Source: Meandrina meandrites (taxonomy: Eukaryota > Cnidaria > Anthozoa > Scleractinia > Meandrinidae). From it: a DNA stretch of 64,000 nt. The stretch lies in contig OY855905.1 of NCBI GenBank assembly GCA_963693305.1, positions 32,458,750 to 32,522,749 of the forward strand, in the 5' to 3' direction. Made by a program: the position numbers and the translations under genes. Within the stretch, counting starts at the first letter, position 1, and every line of letters starts with the position of its first letter. This document shows, in pieces, positions 54,188 through 64,000 of the stretch. Under the pieces are notes generated by a model. It worked only from the letters and a program-made list of their open reading frames with translations. It did not search any database and was not told the DNA's origin.

Positions 54188-57100
54188 TCAATACTTGTAA
54201 GTCGAATGCAGTTGCTGATATAACCAATCCCCTGCCTTGATTGGTGGATATTTGTTGGAGCCATCCAAACACGTGATCATCGTGTCCACATCCGGCCTAT
54301 AAAATAAAACCAAAGAGCGGCGAGGAACTCGGCGTTTGATTTCTGTTTCCGGTATCAACACACGGTGAACCTGAAAGACGACGTTAGAACGTTAGTACTG
54401 CCCGCAACTATGCCTTCTAACTATACCCGGCGAGTGGATTCCATGAAGACGAAAATAGAGAAACAATATCTGCACTCCCTGATGTATTCAAGACTTTATC
54501 AAAAGATGCTCTCAATAGCGACCTTTAGATCGGGCTCCGAGTCCCTGATTTTCACATTTCACGCCAATCTTTTGGCGATAGTCAACTGGTCAGAAACCGG
54601 GGGGGGAGGGGGGGGGGGGCTAGGGCTCTGGGAACGTAATTGGATTGAAATTCGAAAATCAAAAACCAAGAGGTCCTGATTATTTGGTTGAGCCTGCATT
54701 GCACAAAATGAAACGGACCAACACTTTAAAACTGCTTTCACCAGAGCCTCTACCTGCCTCGTGCGCAGGCGCTGAGGGATCTTTCGAGTTCCCAGAGGCA
54801 CAACAAAACCTGTGAACAACGAAAAGCCATCCCTTGATACGGAAGGCAGAGCCTTCTCTTTTCACTACCTTCAAACAGTACCGGCACCTTCTACGACCCC
54901 AATCAGAGGTACAAGAGGTAGCATTAAGCATGAACCATTGGTTGAACGGCTGGTTTTGCATGTGACTCGCTGAGTGGACAACAACCTGCTTTGACTGGTT
55001 AAAATACATCGCACGAATTTCATGAACCAATTGGATTGGATTGACAGCTCATGTTTAGCAATACAGTCGAACCCCTATTAAGCGGCCAGTTACTGAAGTT
55101 CCGAAACTTTTTAGTTTAGTTTTCCTGAATGCACTTGCTGTATCATTAACAAAATTGTTCAAAGGGTTGAATATTAAAAAAAAAAAACATTCGCAGCCCT
55201 TGCAGATCATAATGTATCCGTTGTGAAGTATCTATCAGTTTACAACATACCACAGACTTGTTGACAAGTTGATAATTAGCTCAGAAATTTTAAATTGAAT
55301 ACCGTGGACTTGAGTGTATCCGCTGTCCATCTCTGCATCAAGTCAGCAATATTCACCAGTACTGTTCCTAGCATGGGTGTGGCGGGTACAAATTGTCCAT
55401 TTACGTTAGTAACCTGAATCAGAAAAATATATAAATTATATAATTTCTGTAATTACGAGAAGTCAAGACTGCAGCTTAGGCTGGAGTAGAGGTGAATGCT
55501 CCTGATTGGAGAAACCACTAGATTAGGCCACACCGAGATAGATCAATTAGAGAAAAAAGAAGTTTTCCTAACCTCAAGTCCACCAACATCATCTTGAATC
55601 AGCAGTGTAATTCCACCATAATCTGTATGTTCCCCACAGCGTATTTGCCCTGGCCTAACTTGGCTGATATCTGGTATTGTTGGGTAGTAATTATATCGTA
55701 ACTGAGCACCACCAGCTGATGTACCCCTTTTTTCAAAGGCATATTCAAATGTGTCAGGTTCCTGTTTGAGAATAAAAAAGGACACGATCACATGCTACTA
55801 CAGCTAAATAACTCCGCCATGGCAGGTCCCAAGCCCGAATTAGAAAGGAGGAGAGATGGGAGTGGGGGTAGCAACACCACTCCGTAAACCACGATTACAA
55901 GAACTACAAGAACAGCGTATGAAGCGGAGCAGGCAAACCCGCCTTGTAGATTTTTTACTTTCCCATGACAGTCACAAGGATTGAAACATGGAATGTCAGA
56001 ACTTTTTACGAGACTGGAAAGTCCTCACAGGTGGCTATGGAGATGGACAAGTTAAGTACGGAGTTGAAGTTTTAGGACTGAGTGGAGTTCGATGGACTGC
56101 CTCTAGAAAAGTCACTCTGGAGTCAGGGCATGTGTTGTTGTACTCGGGACCACCCAATAAGGGCGAACACCACAGAAACGGAGTGGGTTTTATGCTGACC
56201 AAGAATGCTAATAGAAGCCCCTGAGAGCCCGGTTCTATTCAAAGTTCACAAAGTGTCAATTATCCAGTCGTATCTTAACTAGACACACTACAGTCCAAGA
56301 GGCGAAGGAAGAGTTTTACGAACAGTTGCAGAGTGTGCTTGAGTGGACGCCAAACAGAGACATCTGTATTGTGCTCGGTGACTTAAAAACCAAAGAGGTA
56401 AATGACAATATTACCAAAGAGATCATCATGGGAAAAGAAGGTGTCGGCACCATGAACGAGAGTGGAGAGATGCTTACTGGCGGATTTCTGTGAGCAGAAC
56501 GACCTAGTCATCGCTGGTACTGTCTTTCCCTATCGTAGAATCCACAAAGTAACATGGATTTCTCCCGACGCACAGTCAGAGAATAAATAGACCGCCTCAC
56601 CATGTGCCGAAGGTGGCGAAGAACCCTGCAATATGTCAGAGCGTACAGAGGTGCTGACGTTGGACCAGACCTTTGGAAAGTTAAAAGCCAGGATTCAAAG
56701 CATCAAGAAGTCTGGGTCGCAGAGGAAACCGAGGTTCAACATCTTCAAGCTTAAGACATCAGCACAATAAAAGGAGTTCTCCCTTTCTCTGACCAACGGA
56801 TCGAGGGTTTAGCAGACTTAGAGGATGGCTCTTTGGAGATGAACTGAATGGGAACGAGTTTAGAGCACGCCCACGGCAACCGCAGAGGACATTTAGGAAG
56901 AGAACATTAAAAGCTGGCTCTCAGAAACAACTATCAAGAAGATTGAGGAGAGGAGCTCCGCCAAACAAAGACTTTTCAATGCTAGAAAATGGGCACAGAA
57001 GCAACGGGCATAGCAACAACAACAACAACAAGCTTTATTTGCATGACTATAAGTATATACAGTATTGCAAAAGAGTAAAGAAGAGAATAAAGGTAGAAGA

Positions 57101-60100
57101 GGGAGTCTTGCTGCAGGTTGCAGCCTAGCAGAAAGACGTGAAATCCCTCTACCACATCACTTGTCAGTTGTCAGGCATGTAGGCAAATACCAACAGACCA
57201 CTAAGTGGAAATGACGCCAGCATTCACAGCAAGACATCGGACCAGCTAGGCAGATGGAGGATAACTTTGACAGTCTGCTCAACAGCACACCAGTTGTCAA
57301 CCCAACGGGAGATTGAGGAGGGAGATGACCTACACATCAACCTCGGCCCCATCTCCAGAACAGGAGGTAGTGGAGGCTATCACCAAGATCAATAGCGCAA
57401 AGGCACCAGGTCCGGACAGTGCTCCACCCAAGTCATGAAAGTGGATACTGGGGTTCATGCAAACATCATGATTAACCTACTGCAGGATGCATGGGATAAG
57501 GTAGACTGCGAGCAGTCTCTCTTTTGCTGCGGCTTTGCCGCTTACCGTTCGTCGATTTCGTAGTTACCGTTCGTCTATTTCGCAGCAAAAGAGAGACTGC
57601 TAGCAGTAAAGGGATAAGAAGGAAGTACCCACAAAACAGAAGACAAACTATATTGTAAAACTTCCCAAGAAAGGGATCTCAGTGACCGCCAGAATTAAAG
57701 AGGAATCCAGCTCTATCCCTTCCAAGTAAAGCTATACCACATTGATTTTGGAAAGGGTCAGGAAAGCTGTGGTCGCCAAACTGACTGAGAAAGGAACAGG
57801 CAGAATTCAGGGCATGCATAACTTGCACGAATCACAAAGCGACTGTCCGCATCATCATCGAACAGTCGCTAGAATGGCAGACACCATCGTATGCCAGTTT
57901 TGTTGACTTCAAAAAGGCGTTTGACATGGTGGACAGAATCAGTAATGATTTGGAGAAACTTGAGAGACTATGGCATTCCTCAGGAGATCGTAAACATCAT
58001 CAAGATCTACAATCATTGTCAAAATCTTGATCATTTACTGTTTTTTCCTCACATGACACATCAAAATATTTAGTAACTCCCCCTCTCCCCCGTTTCAATG
58101 TTGCGTAGCATGCAAAAATTAATGTGTACGATTGCTGCCTATTTTTGCTTACAAACTGAAACGGAATGGACAAGGAGTTCGGCCACATTACGCAGTCCAA
58201 CATTGGAAGGGGGGATGGGGGTTGGTGTATCAACGCGTTTCGTCAAAGATTGTCTGAGAGAGTATTGCACCAGAAAAGCACTTGCATTTAACCAATTAGT
58301 CTAAAACTTGGCCTCCTTATAAATCTCACCCTAGCAAATCAATGGAGCGAAAAAGTGAATCACGTGATCAATGTGTGACGTCACAGAGAGGGCACTGTGC
58401 TGCATGAAAATGCATTTTTTACATTAATAAATGAAACTGACTCGTATTCATTAGCCAACACCGCTTTGAAAGTGACTGTTGTAGTAATGTAACAATTATA
58501 TGCTGTTCTTTGATCAGCTAGGGCATTTCATTGCGAAGAAACGGAATTTATTCAGTTTTAGAGAGAAATTGTGACAATATGCCACAATTCACCAACGTGT
58601 TACCATTGAGAATGACGTCATAATGACGTCATAGTTGTAATTCTCTACAAAATATCAACGGGTTACCATGGTAAACCGTTCAAAATTAAACGATAATTAA
58701 TTATTTTGCCTTATTTTACAGACGGTTTACCATGGTAACTCGTTGATATTTCGCAGAATAAAGGGTAGAAATGGGCAGAAAGGATGCTCTTCTACGTAAT
58801 TTTATGCGCTGACTCCAATGCTGACGTCAAAATGATGGATAACTGTAATTGTGACGTCATAGCAACGTTGCTCTCATTGGCTAACCGTCGGTCATCCATT
58901 TGGTAGTCGATGGAACCATTTTTAAAATGAGCTTTAGCATTGTCCTGTCAATGTAAAGCGTACAGGAGCGTAGCTTTAATAGTGTGAAACAATGAGTTGT
59001 AGAGAAAACCGAAATACTGACGACAAATTAAACGTGTTTGCGTTTGTTCGATTGGGATATGCCTAATGGGTCATACATGCGGTAGGCATGCAAAAACCTT
59101 GGAATTTTCATTAAAATCGCTGTTGCAAAAATACTGCCCCAAAATTTGATTGCGACCTAGTATTTACACTGACTTTTTAGAGCAATGAATCGAGATTTCT
59201 TCAGCAAAGTCTCGTTGAAATCTGAAAATTTCTGTCGAATTTATGATCATTTAAAGTTTCTACAAATTCAGACAATCATTGTCAAAATCTTGGTCATTTA
59301 CTGTTTTTTCCTCACGACACATCAAAATATTTAGTAACTCCCCCTCTCCCCCGTTTCAATGTTGCGTAGCATGCAAAAATTAATGCGTACGATTGCTGCC
59401 TATTTTTGCTTACAAACTGAAACGGAATGGACAAGGAGTTCGGCCACATTACGCAGTCCAACATTGGAAGGGGGGATGGGGGTTGGTGTATCAACGCGTT
59501 TCGTCAAAGATTGTAGCTTCCATGAAGACACCAGCTGCAGAGTCATCCACAATGCTGATTTGTCTGTACCCTCCACTGTCAACACGGGAGCGAGTTATGA
59601 AAAAAAAATATTTGAGTTATGAAAAACGGCCTAACCGGGGGTTATTCATAACCTAGATAAGAACGTGGGAGGCAGCCCGTGCTCCACTTGGCCATGGACT
59701 AGAAACGACGCTTGGAGGACTTAATTCTCTGTAATTGGTTTAGGAAACTTGTGCCACCAGCTTCTTCACCAATGAGATGCAAGACCAAAAGGATCGTTGC
59801 GTTATGTACCGTTCATTAGTCAGGGTCGGCCAGGGGCGTAAGTGGTATACCATGCATTATTAAAAACTAGCAATGGTATATTGCAATTCCCGCGTTTTGA
59901 TTGGTTAACAGGCAATGAGATCATATACCATTGACCACAAATATCGTAGCCGCTACGCGTGAACGAAAACAGCTGGGGAGCTCAAATGGCGCAATTATTT
60001 TTAGGCGTTTTTAATAAAACTATTCCACTCGCGCCTGTTGGATATGAGATCGTTATAGCCAACTCATATCCAACGCGCGCTCGTGGAATAATTGTTAAAT

Positions 60101-63100
60101 ATACCTGAAAACATGTACCCAGTATACCCAAAATGTCCCTCAAAATCATGCAAAATACCCAAACTTGGAAAAACACCGTGTACTTTATACCCATAAAAGA
60201 CTCAAATTTAGCGTAAAAATACTGTATACCCAATTTACAATCCCCCTGTATATCGTATACCTAAAAACCCTGGCCGACCCTGATTAGTTGTTCTTTTAGT
60301 TTTACGACACTCAATTGAAAACTGCTCTAACGCAGCGCTAATGTGGATTGACTCAGAAGTTGTAATTAGTTTGAACAAACCATCTTAAGGCCAATAGCCA
60401 TGACAGAGAGCATCCTTGAACCAAGGTCTGTTACGTACTTAAAAACAGTTTTCACTGTGTCCTGGAAGTTCGGTACCTCTGCGTTAGGCCATTCCTATTA
60501 TGAAAGAGTATAATTCATTGCTTTGGATTCTAATAATACTTTCTTAGGAGGTAAACAGGCTTTTCATTTTTTTTTTCGCGCGGAGAGCCTGCTCGCAGGC
60601 TAGGTCACTGACTACCTCTCAGAAGGAGACATAACTCTGAAAACTCAACTGGTTACAACAATGTGCTTATCTTAATTAATGTCTGTAATGGGCAAACGAA
60701 ACTAGACGTTCACAGAGTACTTATCCTCTTTTATTGGCAAGGGTTCATTTCAAAGCTGTGTGAATTAATTAAGAATGGGAATGACATATTTCTTGCCAAT
60801 CGTGCAAGAGAACAATTTGTCACCCAAGAACGTATATACATTTTAAAAAACGCGCGCTCTCCCCCTTTGGATATATGATATATAACTATAATAAAAATAA
60901 TAAATATAACAATGGGAATTTGCTGTGGCATTTCCATAAAATGGTTCTTCATCAACTGTTCCCTGATCATATTGGAATTTAGAAGTGTTGGTTTTTGAAG
61001 AGGGAGGAAAACCGGAGAACACAGACAAAAAGCCTCAGAGCAAGGCAAGAACCAACATCAAATTGAACCCACATATGACCCCAGGGCATTGAACCCAGGC
61101 CCCATTGCTGGGAGGCAAGCACTCTCACCACTGTACCCCCTGCTTTCCATTTCTTATTTAGTGCAGACTGGGTACACTTTTGACCATTTTAGTGGACTTT
61201 CTTGTACATATGTAAATTTAAGAAAAATATGTAAAAGTGTGTCTATAGATAGTGGTGATATGCAGTAGCTTCAAGATAGCTCTAGCTATCTTGAAGCATT
61301 AAGATGTATAAATCATTTAAGACTTTTAAGTTTACTCTTTGTGTAAAGCATGCAGATAATTACTTAAGAGCAAATTTAGAAGATAATTTAAACTTACAAA
61401 ATCTTCATCATCAGGTATTGACACATCAAATGACTCTTTTAGATCTCCAGGTCTCTGTATGTTAGTGCTGCACAATTTAATAGTATTTCACGGAAAAGTT
61501 TCAACAATTGTCTGCACTAGAACCCTACGGTAGAATGGTTTTGCAACACAAGACTTGTTTATGGAACTTTCAAACATTCAAGACTGGATCTGATTGAGTG
61601 GTCAAAGAGAGGACTCTTTTTATCAGTACTAGTTCTGTGGATTACTGAAACCTCATGTCTATGCAGTGTGACTCATAAGGACTACTTTCCAAGCCTTCAC
61701 TATTCCCATGCTTTCTGACCAGTAAAAAATTAAGACGGAATCCGCCAGGACTAGACTTCGAGTAGTTGTTGGACAAAATTATGTACCAAAATTATTTACA
61801 CCTTATTGCAAGCTTTTGTGTTACTGCTTCAAATATCTTATCAAAAGAAACCTTTTCTAACAACACCAAACATCGAAAACCAATCTCGAAGTTCCGCTGA
61901 ATTCCACTAAATCGCTTAAAAGACGCAAGCTTTTGCCTATAGCTTGTGAACATTAAATTTCATTTTCTCAGGCTCTGATAAGAAATTGTTGTACCAAAAT
62001 TATTTACACCTTATTGCAAACTTTTGTGTTACTGCTTCAAATATCTTATCGAAAGAAATCTTTTCTAACAACACCAAACACCGAAAACAAATTTTGAAAT
62101 TTCACTGAATTCCACTGAATCGCTTAAAGACGATTTTACAAAATGGCTGCACGTGAGAATTTCCCTATAGCTTGTGAACTTTGAAATTCATTTTCTTAGA
62201 CTCTGATAAGAAATTGTTGTTGGTGTTATCAGTGATAATTACTTACATCTTTACCTTTTATTTAGGGTAGAAAATAATGCAATAGGATTTAAATTATTCT
62301 GGTACTCGACTTTTGTCCAACTTAAATAAATATTACTCGACTTCCTGGTGGATTCCGTCTTAAATTAATTTAAACTACCAAGTTTTAGCTTGCTGTTGTC
62401 ATTTTACATCCTTATTCATATCACTCTTAATCTAAAAGGAAAATAAAACTGTCTGGATGGGGTGTGCGGGGGTTGGGAGGTGATAATATAATATTAGTAA
62501 AAAGCATTGTATGTTCTTCCAGTTACATATACACTTAGGACCATCGTGAATTGTGAACTCTTGTACACATTTCCCGACATGTTTGTATTTGTCTTTTGTA
62601 TTAACACAATGGCTCAGGGTGGAAATAAACAAATTTAAATGACAATTTATTTATTTAATTATTTTTTCATTTATTGAGTTATTCATTATTTATTTATATA
62701 GCCTAACATGTGACAGACAAAGCAAAATTCAAGCACCTTTCTCTTTCCAGTTCATCCCATCCATTTTTAGTTGTCCCAGTTTTCTTGGTGTACTTCTGTT
62801 TTACATCAAGACTCAAGTTGAAAAACTTGTCATATGTCTCAAAAGCAGAATCAATCTGCAAGGTAAAATATTCCAGTATAGAATTTAGAAACTATGAGTC
62901 TAGATCTGTTAAATAAGAATTTCTGTTATAAAAGAAATGGAACCTCCGATATTTCACACCTCTGGGGTGTGAAATGCAAATTTGTACTTTTGCATTCATG
63001 GCACATCGAGGAGATAAACTTTTCTTGTCACTATTTTGTGGGAAGGGGGTGGGTGAAGGTCTGTGATCTAGCTGTCGTACTTTTTACTCCCAATTTCTAA

Positions 63101-63535
63101 CCCTGCCTTGACAGTTCCTAACTTTAAGACATATGAGTGTATTGCCCTTTTAAGTCTGTATTTTCACTTCCACCACTTGGGTCTAGCCACCTCAAAAAAA
63201 AAAAAAAAAAACCCTCAAGGATTACTCTTTCCACTAGCGACAGACTTCCAGCTTTATTCCCCATTTTCTCCCCCCACCCCAGCCCCACTGGTTTTCTCAG
63301 TTAGATGCCCCTATCTGACCTGAAGTGCTTCATGACAGGCTAATTATATAACACTTACGATTTCTTGTGGAATGCCATGGTTCTTGAGATATACAAATCC
63401 AATTGTACTAAAAGCTTGATACACTTGATCAGCAAGGCTTTTGACTGCCTCTTCATTTTCATTCAAGGGATCCTTGCATTCCAGACTCATCGGGCTGAAA
63501 TCCACAATGGGAATACCTGAAATGTTCTCTGTCAT
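54188..63535 (-). CDS. 2OG-Fe(II) oxygenase, isopenicillin-N-synthase-like, copy D (complete)
   Basis: Seven exons on the minus strand: 63535-63359 (ATG), 62855-62737, 61467-61398, 60494-60381, 55761-55573, 55413-55303 and 54370-54188 (TGA). The sum of 963 bases gives 320 residues. The N-terminus is MTENISGIPIVDFSPMSL. The HxD is in GEHTDYGG, the distal His in VHRVLIPE, and RRS in VPRRSLVLF. Exon 6 is two codons shorter than in C. Exon lengths otherwise match copy C, so intron positions are conserved. It lies tail to tail with C. Intron 4 (55762-60380) contains a LINE on the plus strand and other repeats. All splice borders follow GT-AG and no frame break is seen. Confidence 0.88.
57504..57607. 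repeat. Small palindromic MITE inside the LINE
   Basis: ACTGCGAGCAGTCTCTCTTT and its inverse GAGAGACTGCTAGCAGT bound GTTACCGTTCGTC repeats. The total length is about 104 bases. Confidence 0.6.
58009..59514. mobile_element. Insertion with ~244-base terminal direct repeats
   Basis: 58009-58253 and 59272-59514 are nearly identical direct repeats. Each begins ACAATC and ends GATTGT, an inverted 6-base pair as at LTR ends. The interior (~1 kb) lacks ORFs and includes a hairpin with ATATCAACGGGTTACCATGG arms (about 58648-58761). Direct terminal repeats suggest a TRIM-like LTR element, but the ends are not TG...CA and no clear primer-binding site or polypurine tract is visible. Confidence 0.55.
59821..60282. 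repeat. MITE with target-site duplication ATTAGT
   Basis: CAGGGTCGGCCAGGG at 59821 is inverted at the right end (CCCTGGCCGACCCTG, to 60282). ATTAGT flanks both sides (59815-59820 and 60283-60288). An internal hairpin has GTTGGATATGAG arms (about 60038-60074). Confidence 0.8.
60930..61150 (-). repeat. tRNA-derived SINE (minus strand)
   Basis: On the minus strand, box-A-like TACAGTGGTGAGAGTGCTTG is followed by box-B-like GGGTTCAATGCC and a tail of about 130 bases. It lies in intron 3 of copy D. Confidence 0.55.
61731..62363. repeat. DNA transposon fragment with an internal ~205-base duplication
   Basis: TAAGACGGAATCCGCCAGGA at the left matches the inverse of TGGTGGATTCCGTCTTA at the right. 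Inside, a segment starting GTACCAAAATTATTTACACC occurs twice in tandem (about 61783 and 61990). It lies in intron 2 of copy D and has no ORF. Confidence 0.65.
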
Positions 63536-64000
63536 TTTGGCAAAGACGTCCTAGTTATTAAAATAAGATAGAAGAGAGCATCTTAATCAGTCTATAATAT
63601 GGAAAGACATTTGACTAAATCTTAGTAATTAAAAAGTTGTTAATTTGGTGAGGTGAAAGAGAATGAAATGTTGTTTGTCAAGTGATTGTTCACAAAGGCA
63701 TACATGTCCAATAGAGCATAGGCATTCACCTTCTTCTATAAAAAGCATATATCATATTAACTATCTTAATAAAGCCTTGTTCTTGGCTCAGCTAATTGTT
63801 GCATTCAGATATTTTGAGAAACGTTGTCTGAAAAATAGTCCATGCAACAATCCCGAAAGGTATTCTGGGATATGATCAATACACTGTTCCTAACAATATA
63901 GCTGTTGAAACTTCTTTTGTTGCTTTCTTTGAGCACTCACAAACATATGTTGATGGCGTTTCTTGCAATTTTTTCAGATTTCTCTGAATTGCTGAAGTCA
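63536..64000. other. Upstream region of copy D
   Basis: Presumed promoter and 5' flank of the minus-strand copy D. I see no further gene, repeat pair or distinct regulatory motif. Confidence 0.4.

Larger units (their letters stand above)
55830..59600 (+). pseudogene. Degenerate LINE (endonuclease plus reverse transcriptase), interrupted
   Basis: From 55988 the plus strand shows an endonuclease-like start (WNVRTFYETGK, LGLSGVRWTASRKV) as in the endonuclease/reverse transcriptase LINE proteins often annotated craniofacial-development-protein-2-like. Coding similarity continues through several frameshifts (for example FYEQLQ, DICIVLGDL, then FVDFKKAFDMVD near 57900). At 58009 the palm domain is cut by a repeat-bounded insertion, and similarity resumes at 59515 (SCRVIHNADLSVPSTVNTGA). 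It is decayed and antisense within intron 4 of copy D. Confidence 0.7.

Overview
The window is nuclear DNA from an animal, most probably an anthozoan cnidarian (a stony coral or sea anemone relative). The genes are split into short exons with GT-AG introns. The introns are packed with fold-back MITEs, tRNA-derived SINEs, LINE fragments and one very large DNA transposon. The species cannot be named from sequence alone.

Host genes. Four copies of one gene family are present. It encodes a 2-oxoglutarate/Fe(II) oxygenase of the isopenicillin-N-synthase-like type, about 320 residues in seven exons. Copy A (835-7891, +) runs in from the left edge and lacks only exon 1. Copy B (9709-36294, +) has exons 1, 2, 4, 5, 6 and 7, but no exon 3 is found, exon 5 has a 27-base deletion and intron 4 is 21 kb long. 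Copy C (41363-48747, +) is complete. Copy D (54188-63535, -) is complete and faces C tail to tail. B and C belong to a tandem duplication that also carried the 3' end of A; its decayed remnant (A') is at 40010-40770.

Mobile DNA. Intron 4 of copy B holds a nested stack: a DNA transposon (12977-33530), inside it a second DNA transposon (13421-33416), inside that a 5'-truncated LINE (13842-14041 plus 30576-32170), and inside the LINE a 16.5-kb Polinton/Maverick (14042-30575). Copy C lacks the whole stack, so the B/C comparison gives an empty site. Copies A and D carry further LINEs in introns.

The Polinton is a virus-like element with nearly all its reading frames open. It encodes protein-primed DNA polymerase B, a retrovirus-type integrase, a packaging ATPase, a putative double-jelly-roll major capsid protein, a penton-like minor capsid protein, an adenovirus-type cysteine protease, a phospholipase A2 protein, a collagen-like fibre protein, a hydrophobic membrane protein and several small or basic proteins. 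Its replication genes lie at the right end and its morphogenesis genes in the middle.

Three features of the Polinton stand out. Each terminal inverted repeat is itself a ~200-base hairpin. Every gene start has a TATA-like motif within about 20 bases of the ATG. The protease frame is separated from the preceding ORF only by a run of eight A residues. The stretch 14979-16196 is non-coding and carries palindromes and a tandem repeat that could be regulatory or an origin.

The rest (36295-40000, 48748-54187 and the introns) is repeat-rich DNA with no convincing further genes.
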